NCBI GenBank assembly: GCA_020430675.1
Contig: JAGQJJ010000322.1
Span: 1-5,484 of the forward strand
DNA length: 5,484 nucleotides
Source: Myxococcales bacterium
GTDB taxonomy: Bacteria; Myxococcota; Bradymonadia; UBA7976; UBA1532
Direction of reading: 5' to 3'
How positions within the stretch are numbered: position 1 is the first letter of the stretch; each line of letters begins with the position of its first letter. The position numbers and the translations under genes are program-made. Under the pieces are notes generated by a model. It was not told where the DNA came from, did not search any database, and worked only from the letters and a program-made list of their open reading frames with translations. Of the stretch, positions 1-4,944 are shown in pieces.

Positions 1-562
1 AGCCGGCGTCGCCTATGTGCTGGGCATGCGCGCGCTGTTCGAAGCGGCGGCGGTGCTGATTCTGGCGTGGAGCATCAAGTCGGTCTGCGACGGCCTGGGC
101 ACCGGCATGGCGATCGTGGCGCTCATCGGCGAGGGCCTGCCGCCGATGTGGATCCCGCTGACGGTCTTCGTGCTGTCGGGCGCCATCGCGTTCAGCACCG
201 GCACCTCGTGGGGCACGATGGCGCTCATCCTGCCCATCGCCGCGCCGCTCGCCGCCACGCTCTCGGGCGAACCGCTGATCGTGCTCGCCTGCCTCGGCGC
301 CGTGCTCGATGGCGCGATCTGGGGCGACCACTGCTCGCCCATCAGCGACACGACGGTCCTGTCTTCAACCGCCTCGGGCTGCCCTCACCTGGCCCATGTG
401 CGCACGCAGCTTCCGTATGCTTCGCTGGCGATGATCGCCGCTGGCCTCACCGGTTATCTCGGCGTCGTGATCGGCCTGCCGGTCTGGCTCGGTTACCTCG
501 CCGGCATCGGCCTCATGGCCCTGACCCTGCGCGTCGCCGGCCGCAACCCCGATCTCGCCTGA
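1..562 (+). CDS. Na+/H+ antiporter, NhaC family (C-terminal part, 5' end outside window)
   Basis: This inner-membrane secondary transporter probably exchanges Na+ for H+; relatives in the family include malate/lactate-coupled antiporters, so the substrate is not certain. The open frame enters at base 2 and gives 186 residues before the TGA at 560-562; the GTG at 17 is internal, not a start. The sequence is mostly hydrophobic with several likely membrane spans (roughly residues 13-28, 50-66, 72-86, 91-106, 140-158 and 160-177 of the visible part). Two conserved family blocks are visible: FSTGTSWGTM (64-73), and an Asp-Gly-Ala-Ile-Trp-Gly-Asp-His-Cys-Ser-Pro-Ile-Ser-Asp-Thr-Thr stretch (103-118) followed by SSTASGCPH, a signature of NhaC-type carriers. 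It converges on the receiver-HDOD gene with only 10 bp between stop codons. No functional link to the minus-strand genes is evident. Family assignment is confident; exact substrate is not. Confidence 0.93.
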   Translation, partial: AGVAYVLGMRALFEAAAVLILAWSIKSVCDGLGTGMAIVALIGEGLPPMWIPLTVFVLSGAIAFSTGTSWGTMALILPIAAPLAATLSGEPLIVLACLGAVLDGAIWGDHCSPISDTTVLSSTASGCPHLAHVRTQLPYASLAMIAAGLTGYLGVVIGLPVWLGYLAGIGLMALTLRVAGRNPDLA

Positions 563-579
563 CGGCGTCGGGTCAGGCG
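556..579. terminator. Inverted repeat over two convergent stop codons, possible bidirectional terminator
   Basis: The arms CGCCTGAC (556-563) and GTCAGGCG (572-579) are perfectly complementary, leaving an 8-nt loop (564-571). The TGA of the antiporter gene lies in the left arm and the TGA of the receiver-HDOD gene lies, on the other strand, in the right arm. An 8-bp GC-rich stem between convergent genes is well placed to end transcription both ways. No T-tract follows on either strand, so it is not a canonical intrinsic terminator; it could instead protect 3' ends. Confidence 0.45.
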
Positions 580-1850
580 GTCTCGGCGACCACCTCTTCG
601 CGCATCTCTTCGGCGCGCAGGCGGAATTCGTCGCGCTTGTCCATCGGCGCGCCGATGGCTTCGTAGCTGTCCTGAATGCTCGGGCCCGGCAGCGACTTGG
701 CGTAGTAGCTGATGCCGACGACCTCGGTGAGCTGCACGGCGATGTTCACGATGTGCATCAGCTTGATCGCCGCGGCGTCGAGCTTGTCGCCGCGGTAGCT
801 CTCCATGTCGTGGTGGCTGCGGGCGATCTCGATGAACGTGTCGCCCATGTCCCACTTTTTCATCAGCCCGGCGCCGAAGACCGTATGCCACTCGCGGATG
901 ACGTTGAGCACGTCGTCCATCGAGAGCACCTGGTTGTTATGGCGCTGGAAGAGCTCGCCGAAGACGCGCAGCAGGAACAGCTCGCCGATGTTGTGCATCA
1001 GGCCGAGCAGGTACATCTCGTCGGCGTCGCCCACCTTGAGCGCGCTGGCGATGTCGCGGCACAGGCAGGCGGTCATGAACTGCCCGCGCCACATGGTGCG
1101 GAACACCTTCTTGAAGGCGGGCGAGCGGAAGGTGAACATGCCCTGCAGGGCGGCGGTTTGCACCAGGTTGTCGATGGTGCGGTTGCCGAGGCGGGTGACC
1201 GCGCTGCGCAGGTCGGTGATGCGGCCGCGGCCGCCGTAGGTGACCGTGTTGGCCGTCGCGATCATGCGGGCGGCGAGCGACGGATCCTTCTCCAGCACCT
1301 TGATGACCTTGTCGGTCTCGACGGTGAGGTCGCTGAGCACGCCGCGCAGCTCTTCGACGATGCGCGGCATCTCGGGCAGGGCGATGTTGCCGTCGCGAAT
1401 CTTCTCGACGATCTCCTTGATGAGCCCGCGCGTCTGGTTGCTGCCGCTGCCGCCTTCTTTGGTCTGCTCGGCGGTCTGCCGCTTCGACTCGCGGGCCACG
1501 CGGCGCAGCGCGTTTTTGACCTTGTTGTCGTCGATGGGCTTCTCGATCCAGTCGAGGCAGCCGTGGCGCATGGCAAAGATGACGTCTTCTTTGGTGCCGT
1601 CGGTGGTGACGACCACCAGCGGCACCTGGCTGCGCTTGCGCAGCTCGGGCAGCAGCAGGGGCGCCTTCATCTCGGGGTGCTTGATGTCGATGAAGACACA
1701 GTCGAGCGTGGCGCCGGCCTGGAACAGCGCCTTGACCTCGCGCGCGGCGCGGGCGCGCACCGGGCGCAGGCCAAAACCGGCGATCAGATCGGCGAGGGGC
1801 TGGTAGTCCTCGTCATTCGGCTCTGCGATGAGGATGGTGCGCCGCGTCAA
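573..1850 (-). CDS. Response regulator receiver-HDOD domain protein
   Basis: This is a predicted cytoplasmic signalling protein of 425 residues. Residues 5-118 form a receiver-like domain: phosphoacceptor candidate Asp55 (FIDIKHPEM), Thr82/Thr83 and Lys104 in EKPID are present. The usual acidic pair after strand 1 is Glu10-Pro11, so one metal-binding acid is missing from its normal place, though Asp13-Glu14-Asp15 follow. A charged linker with a Gly/Ser patch (120-140) leads to an HDOD domain (about 156-350), recognisable from LPEMPRIVEEL, KDPSLAARMIATAN, the SAVTRLG block and GLMHNIG. The HD position reads His286-Asn287, consistent with HDOD proteins being non-catalytic HD relatives. The start is TTG (1850-1848): it is the first start codon after an in-frame TAA (1889-1887), lies just before receiver strand 1, and has a G-rich Shine-Dalgarno-like site. 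HDOD proteins act in signalling, motility or cell-cycle control; the output here is unknown. It is last in the minus-strand run. Confidence 0.9.
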   Translation of the reverse strand: MTRRTILIAEPNDEDYQPLADLIAGFGLRPVRARAAREVKALFQAGATLDCVFIDIKHPEMKAPLLLPELRKRSQVPLVVVTTDGTKEDVIFAMRHGCLDWIEKPIDDNKVKNALRRVARESKRQTAEQTKEGGSGSNQTRGLIKEIVEKIRDGNIALPEMPRIVEELRGVLSDLTVETDKVIKVLEKDPSLAARMIATANTVTYGGRGRITDLRSAVTRLGNRTIDNLVQTAALQGMFTFRSPAFKKVFRTMWRGQFMTACLCRDIASALKVGDADEMYLLGLMHNIGELFLLRVFGELFQRHNNQVLSMDDVLNVIREWHTVFGAGLMKKWDMGDTFIEIARSHHDMESYRGDKLDAAAIKLMHIVNIAVQLTEVVGISYYAKSLPGPSIQDSYEAIGAPMDKRDEFRLRAEEMREEVVAETA

Positions 1851-1855
1851 CGCGA

Positions 1856-1862
1856 TCCCCCC
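1856..1862 (-). promoter_or_regulatory. Ribosome binding site for the receiver-HDOD gene
   Basis: The minus strand reads GGGGGGA, five bases upstream of the TTG start at 1850. There is no ATG or GTG between the in-frame TAA at 1889-1887 and receiver strand 1, so this purine run helps choose TTG as the start. Confidence 0.5.
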
Positions 1863-1908
1863 GATGCGTCCTGGGCGTGGAACAAGTTAGGCCCCCTCTG
1901 CGGGCGGG

Positions 1909-2934
1909 TCAACCTGACGCCGTTTCTTCGGCCGCCGCGGCATCCTGCGCGGCGATGGCGGCCAGCCGATCGCAGGCGGCGCGGTGGTCGGCGCGCTCGG
2001 CGACCGGGTGCAGCCGCGGCTCGTCGAGCGCGCATTGCGCCGTCGCATACGGGCACCGGGTGTGAAACCGGCAACCCGATGGCGGGTTGATCGGCGTGGG
2101 CACATCACCTTGCAGCATGATGCGCTCTTTGCGCCGACCAGGATGGGGCACCGGCACCGCGCTGAGCAACGCGCGGGTATACGGATGCTGCGGATTGTCG
2201 AAGAGCTGGCGCGTCGGCGCCACCTCGGCGATGCGGCCGAGGTACATGACCGCGACCAGGTCGCACAGGTGTTTGACCACGGCCAGGTCGTGGGCGATGA
2301 ACAGGTAGCTCAGGCCCAAATCGCGGCGCAAGTCGGCGAGAAGATTGAGAATCTGCGCCTGAACCGACACATCGAGCGCCGAGACCGCCTCGTCGCAGAC
2401 GATGAAGTCGGGCCGCGGCGCCAGGGCGCGCGCGATGCCCAGGCGCTGCCGCTGCCCGCCGCTGAACTCGTGCGGGTAGCGGTTCATGTAGTCGGGGTCG
2501 AGGCCCACGCGCTCCAAGAGGCGGCTGACCTCGGCGCGCACCTCTTCGGTCGACGCGCAGATGCCGTGAAAGCGCAGCGGCTCGGCGAGCGTCTCGTGCA
2601 CGGTGCGCCGCGGGTTGAGGCTGCTGAACGGGTCCTGGAAGATGATCTGCATCCGCTTTCGCAACGGCGCCATCTGGCGCCGTGTGAAATGCGTGATGTC
2701 CTGCCCGGCAAAAACGAGGCGGCCGGCGGTGGGCGGGATGAGCTTGAGGATGCAACGCCCGGCGGTGGTCTTGCCGCAGCCGCTCTCGCCGACGAGGCCG
2801 ACGGCCTGCCCGGGGTAGACGTCGATGTCGATGTCGTCGACGGCGCGCACCTGCCCGACCACCTTGGGGATGACCCCGCGCTTGACCGGGAAGTGCTTCA
2901 CCAGGCCACGCACGCTCAACAGCGGCTCGGTCAT
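1909..2934 (-). CDS. Oligopeptide/dipeptide-type ABC transporter ATP-binding protein (OppF/DppF-like)
   Basis: This 341-residue ATPase would power import of peptides or similar solutes at the cytoplasmic face of the inner membrane. All nucleotide-binding motifs are intact: Walker A GESGCGKT (49-56), Q-loop Gln100 in IIFQDPFSSLNP, signature SGGQRQ (158-163), Walker B FIVCDE (177-182) followed by the SALD D-loop, and switch His215 (IAHDLAVV). The opening LLSVRGLVKHFPVKRG and the C-terminal oligopeptide-transporter extension (about 235-325) are typical of OppF/DppF. That extension carries four cysteines, 288, 294, 301 and 321; comparable cysteines bind an iron-sulphur cluster in a mycobacterial peptide-importer ATPase. 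The ATG at 2934 overlaps the adaptor gene's TGA (ATGA) and is preceded by GGAGG, so the start is firm. OppF/DppF ATPases normally pair with OppD/DppD and two permeases, none of which is in the window. The low-complexity tail is Ala/Glu-rich. Subfamily assignment is confident; substrate is unknown. Confidence 0.93.
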   Translation of the reverse strand: MTEPLLSVRGLVKHFPVKRGVIPKVVGQVRAVDDIDIDVYPGQAVGLVGESGCGKTTAGRCILKLIPPTAGRLVFAGQDITHFTRRQMAPLRKRMQIIFQDPFSSLNPRRTVHETLAEPLRFHGICASTEEVRAEVSRLLERVGLDPDYMNRYPHEFSGGQRQRLGIARALAPRPDFIVCDEAVSALDVSVQAQILNLLADLRRDLGLSYLFIAHDLAVVKHLCDLVAVMYLGRIAEVAPTRQLFDNPQHPYTRALLSAVPVPHPGRRKERIMLQGDVPTPINPPSGCRFHTRCPYATAQCALDEPRLHPVAERADHRAACDRLAAIAAQDAAAAEETASG

Positions 2935-4043
2935 CGATCCTCCGCGGCGCCCTTTGGGGGGCCGGCATCGGGTGAGGCGGTCGGCGGCGCGACCACCCGG
3001 ACTTTGGCGCCATCTTGCAGGCCGCGATGGCCGAAGACCACCAGCTCATCGCCGGCGGCGACCGGCGCGCGCACCTCCAGGTCGTCTCGGCCCGCGTAGC
3101 CCAGCTCAAGGGCCAGCTTCGCGACCTTGCCGTCGCGCACGCGGAAGGCAAAGGGCCGATCATCTTCATAGATCACCGCGCGGCGCGGCACCAGGATGGC
3201 GTCGGCGCGCGTGTCGACCACGATGCGGGCGCGGATGTACATGCCGGGGCGCAGCCGGCGGCCGTCGGGCAGGCGGCCGTCGCCGAGCGCGACGGTGACC
3301 TTGACGGTGCCGCTGCGCGCGTCGACGGTGGGCGCGATGCGTTCGACGCGGCCGGTGAGCCGCGCGTCGCCCAGGCCCTCGGCTTCGACCTCGACCGGCA
3401 GGTCGGGCTTGAGGCGGGCGAGGTGGCGTTCGGGCAGCCGCAACTGAGCTTCGAGCGCGTTGATGTCGGCCACGTCGAACAGCGCGGCGCCGGCCGAGAC
3501 CGCTTCGCCGGCCTGCACATGGCGGGCGACGACCACGCCGGTCAGCGGCGAGACCACCCGGCCCAGCTCGCGCTCGGTTTCGAGGCGCTTCACTTCGAGG
3601 CGGGCCTGGCGCGCGGCGAAGTCGGCGGTGTCGACGGCGGTCGCGGCGAGCAGCCCGCGCTCGGCCAGGCGGCGCGCGTCGCGCAGCTCGCGATCGGTGC
3701 GCTCGACCTCGGCCTTGGCCTTGCCGAGCAGCGTGGCCAGCGTGGGCTGGTCGATGCGGGCGAGCACGTCGTCTTGCTTGATGGCGGCGCCCTCTTCGAC
3801 GGCCAGCCCCTCGACGGTGCCGCTGGCCCGAGCGCGCAGCGTGGCGCGGTTGCGCGCTTCAACCGCGGCCGTGGCCTCCAGCGCGTCGCTGATGGGGCCG
3901 ACGCGCGCTCTCTGCGTCTCGACCGGCGCGGGCGGCCCGGCGTCGCCGGCGTCGGCCTTCTCATCGGACGGACCGCCGCCGCCACCCGGGGTGCAGGCGC
4001 TCGCGAGCAGGAGCAGCAATGGGAGGAGGAATCGGCCGGCCAT
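2931..4043 (-). CDS. Efflux RND-type periplasmic adaptor subunit (membrane fusion protein), lipoprotein
   Basis: This 370-residue protein resembles adaptors that join an inner-membrane pump to an outer-membrane channel. A lipoprotein signal (MAGRF, then a Leu-rich core, then ASA/Cys17) is followed by a Gly/Asp-Ala-Gly-Pro linker (18-40). The first lipoyl half-motif is at about 75-98 (GTVEGLAVEEGAAIKQ), a short alpha-hairpin with heptad-like charged helices at 100-160, and the second lipoyl half at 163-194 (SPLTGVVVARHVQAGE). The beta-barrel domain follows (about 195-280, including DARSGTVKV and LRPGMYIRA) and then the membrane-proximal domain (ILVPRRAVI onward). The ATG at 4043 is chosen because it starts the signal peptide; the frame is open further upstream but overlaps the better-supported lipoprotein gene. 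No clear Shine-Dalgarno precedes it. Its stop overlaps the ATPase start by 4 bp. No RND pump, MacB or TolC gene is visible nearby. The family is confident; the partner is unknown. Confidence 0.9.
   Translation of the reverse strand: MAGRFLLPLLLLLASACTPGGGGGPSDEKADAGDAGPPAPVETQRARVGPISDALEATAAVEARNRATLRARASGTVEGLAVEEGAAIKQDDVLARIDQPTLATLLGKAKAEVERTDRELRDARRLAERGLLAATAVDTADFAARQARLEVKRLETERELGRVVSPLTGVVVARHVQAGEAVSAGAALFDVADINALEAQLRLPERHLARLKPDLPVEVEAEGLGDARLTGRVERIAPTVDARSGTVKVTVALGDGRLPDGRRLRPGMYIRARIVVDTRADAILVPRRAVIYEDDRPFAFRVRDGKVAKLALELGYAGRDDLEVRAPVAAGDELVVFGHRGLQDGAKVRVVAPPTASPDAGPPKGAAEDR
2939..2943 (-). promoter_or_regulatory. Strong Shine-Dalgarno for the ABC ATPase, inside the adaptor gene
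   Basis: The minus strand reads GGAGG, then ATCG, then ATG, only four bases from the start at 2934. It sits in the last codons of the adaptor gene (Glu-Asp-Arg-stop). Together with the ATGA stop/start overlap it implies translational coupling of adaptor and ATPase. Confidence 0.75.
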
Positions 4044-4053
4044 GCGCCGGCGC

Positions 4054-4082
4054 AGTGTAGGGCGTCGCGGGGCAGAAGTCGA
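4054..4082 (-). promoter_or_regulatory. Possible internal promoter just upstream of the adaptor gene
   Basis: The minus strand has TCGACT (4082-4077), a 17-bp spacer, then TACACT (4059-4054); each matches the sigma70 consensus at four of six positions. A start 6-8 bases downstream would fall within a few bases of the adaptor ATG and give a nearly leaderless mRNA, which would fit the absence of a Shine-Dalgarno there. Such matches arise by chance, so this is weak. Confidence 0.2.
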
Positions 4083-4095
4083 GCCGCCGCCGCCA

Positions 4096-4107
4096 CGGCG
4101 ATCGCCG
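4096..4107. repeat. 12-bp perfect palindrome directly after the lipoprotein stop codon
   Basis: CGGCGATCGCCG reads the same on both strands and abuts the TAG stop (4110-4108) of the lipoprotein gene. It contains GCGATCGC. As a hairpin it would have only a 4-bp stem with a GATC loop, so it is more plausible as a protein site or chance than as a terminator. Confidence 0.35.
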
Positions 4108-4833
4108 CTACTGGGCGCTGCTGGCGTCGGCCGCGAGGCGCCGTTCGAGGGTGAAGGTCGCGCCCACTTCGCCCGACACGATGCGCAGGACGGCCACATC
4201 GGCCGAGTTGGCCTCTTCGGTGCCGATGACCACGACCGGGCGGCTGGTCGAACGGGCGAGCAGCGCGCCCGAGCGGGCGTCGTAGACCGCGAGGCGCACC
4301 GCGCCGTCGGTGAGCACCGCGCCGATGGCCTGCGCCACATGCGCGTCGGCGATGATCGCCCAGAAGTCCTCGCCCGCCTCCAGATGGATGTCGGCGCCGG
4401 CGCGCAGCACCATGGCCACCGTGGGCACATCGGCGGGCACCGGCCGGTCATCGGGTTGCGCGTCGCCCGTCGAGGCGTCTTGCGGGGTGTCGGGCGGCCC
4501 TTCGTCCACCCCGGCGTCGCCCGGCGGGCCGGCGTCCCAGGCGCCCTGATCCTCGCCCTCGCCCTCGCCCTCGCCTTCGCCGCCGGCGTCCTGCGCGGGG
4601 CCGGTCGAAGCAAGGCAGTCGAGGTCTTCATCGCAGCCGGCCGTGCAGGTCCAGTCGACGTCGCAGCCGCTGTACTGCGCCGCTTCGAACCAGTTGTCAT
4701 CGAGGCTTGTGTCGGGCCCGCGGGCGACGTCGGCGTCAAAAGCGGCGCCCGCGTCCTGGTCCTCGGGGATGGGTTCGGTGTTGATCGCGCAAGCGGTGAG
4801 CAACACGGCGACACAGATGATGGACTGCCTCAT
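4108..4833 (-). CDS. Secreted lipoprotein of unknown function with Cys cluster and Gly-Glu repeat
   Basis: I do not recognise this 241-residue protein as a named family. It begins with a short lipoprotein signal (MRQSIICVAV, then LLTAC) whose lipobox predicts lipidation at Cys15, placing it in the periplasm or outer membrane. An acidic low-complexity stretch follows, containing four cysteines at 57, 63, 67 and 73 (C-x5-C-x3-C-x5-C) that could form disulphides. Five Gly-Glu pairs (85-94) and Asp-Ala-Gly-Pro-rich sequence run to about 135. Residues 137-233 look like a compact beta-rich domain with alternating hydrophobics (RLAVYDARSGALLARS, then ATFTLERRL), faintly resembling a pre-peptidase C-terminal (PPC-type) beta-sandwich; that resemblance is inference. 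The ATG at 4833 is supported by GAGG eight bases upstream and the signal peptide. It is first in the minus-strand run, 64 bp before the adaptor gene, suggesting an envelope role connected with it. The linker style is common in Myxococcota-like bacteria. Confidence 0.8.
   Translation of the reverse strand: MRQSIICVAVLLTACAINTEPIPEDQDAGAAFDADVARGPDTSLDDNWFEAAQYSGCDVDWTCTAGCDEDLDCLASTGPAQDAGGEGEGEGEGEDQGAWDAGPPGDAGVDEGPPDTPQDASTGDAQPDDRPVPADVPTVAMVLRAGADIHLEAGEDFWAIIADAHVAQAIGAVLTDGAVRLAVYDARSGALLARSTSRPVVVIGTEEANSADVAVLRIVSGEVGATFTLERRLAADASSAQ
4552..4581. repeat. Hexanucleotide tandem repeat, five copies of (C/T)TCGCC
   Basis: Four perfect CTCGCC units and one TTCGCC unit run head to tail. 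On the minus strand they encode five Gly-Glu pairs in the lipoprotein linker. Because the unit is six bases, copy-number change would lengthen or shorten the linker without a frameshift. Confidence 0.8.
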
Positions 4834-4841
4834 GGGGTTTG

Positions 4842-4845
4842 CCTC
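4842..4845 (-). promoter_or_regulatory. Ribosome binding site for the lipoprotein gene
   Basis: The minus strand reads GAGG with eight bases before the ATG at 4833, an ordinary Shine-Dalgarno spacing that supports this start. Confidence 0.55.
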
Positions 4846-4862
4846 GCTGGATCTCGATTGCT

Positions 4863-4892
4863 ACCGTACGTCGCATCTTCGAGCCGGAGCAA
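4863..4892 (-). promoter_or_regulatory. Possible promoter for the minus-strand operon
   Basis: The minus strand has TTGCTC (4892-4887), an 18-bp spacer and TACGGT (4868-4863); each matches the sigma70 consensus at three of six positions. The location fits, giving a leader of roughly 20-25 bases before the ATG at 4833 that would include the GAGG site. The match is poor and would not stand without its position. Confidence 0.25.
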
Positions 4893-4921
4893 CCGCCGCA
4901 GCGCGTGCGCAGGCGGTCAGC

Positions 4922-4936
4922 CCGGCCCCTGGCCGG
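4922..4936. repeat. GC-rich hairpin just before the kinase start codon
   Basis: CCGGCC (4922-4927), a 3-nt loop (4928-4930) and GGCCGG (4931-4936) form a perfect 6-bp stem that ends eight bases before the kinase ATG. Folding in the mRNA would cover most of the place where a ribosome site should be. GC-rich DNA yields such repeats easily. Confidence 0.45.
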
Positions 4937-4944
4937 CCCGGATC

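Larger units (their letters stand above)
4834..4944. other. Divergent intergenic region between lipoprotein operon and kinase gene
   Basis: These 111 bp lie between two start codons facing away from each other, so they should hold promoters for both directions. No coding sequence is supported. They contain one weak minus-strand promoter candidate, the lipoprotein ribosome site and a GC-rich hairpin near the kinase start; I found no convincing plus-strand promoter. Confidence 0.7.

Noticed and set aside
1891..1905. Small stem (GCCC/GGGC) between the ATPase and receiver-HDOD genes as a terminator
   Set aside because: The stem is only 4 bp with a 7-nt loop and no T-tract; readthrough into the next gene seems more likely.
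753..2090. Long plus-strand open frame (445 codons) opposite the receiver-HDOD gene
   Set aside because: It is a compositional shadow: rich in His/Val/Ala/Asp with no recognisable domain, and the opposite strand encodes clear receiver and HDOD motifs.
1984..3099. Plus-strand open frame of 371 codons opposite the ABC ATPase
   Set aside because: The minus strand has every ABC motif in order; this frame shows only Arg/Ala/Val-rich sequence and crosses the ATPase-adaptor junction.
1909..4043. MacA-MacB type efflux pair
   Set aside because: The adaptor could be MacA-like, but the ATPase has the OppF/DppF C-terminal extension and no MacB transmembrane or periplasmic domain.
3015..4154. Plus-strand open frame of 379 codons opposite the adaptor
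   Set aside because: It is an antisense shadow of a well-supported adaptor gene and has no domain of its own.
4044..4814. Upstream in-frame extension of the adaptor gene to a 627-residue protein
   Set aside because: The extra sequence is Pro/Thr/Arg-rich shadow coding over the lipoprotein gene. The ATG at 4043 begins a proper lipoprotein signal peptide.
4858..4944. TTG at 4858 as an upstream kinase start
   Set aside because: It is in frame, but the added residues are Ser/Arg/Pro-rich, lack a ribosome site and would overlap the operon promoter region.
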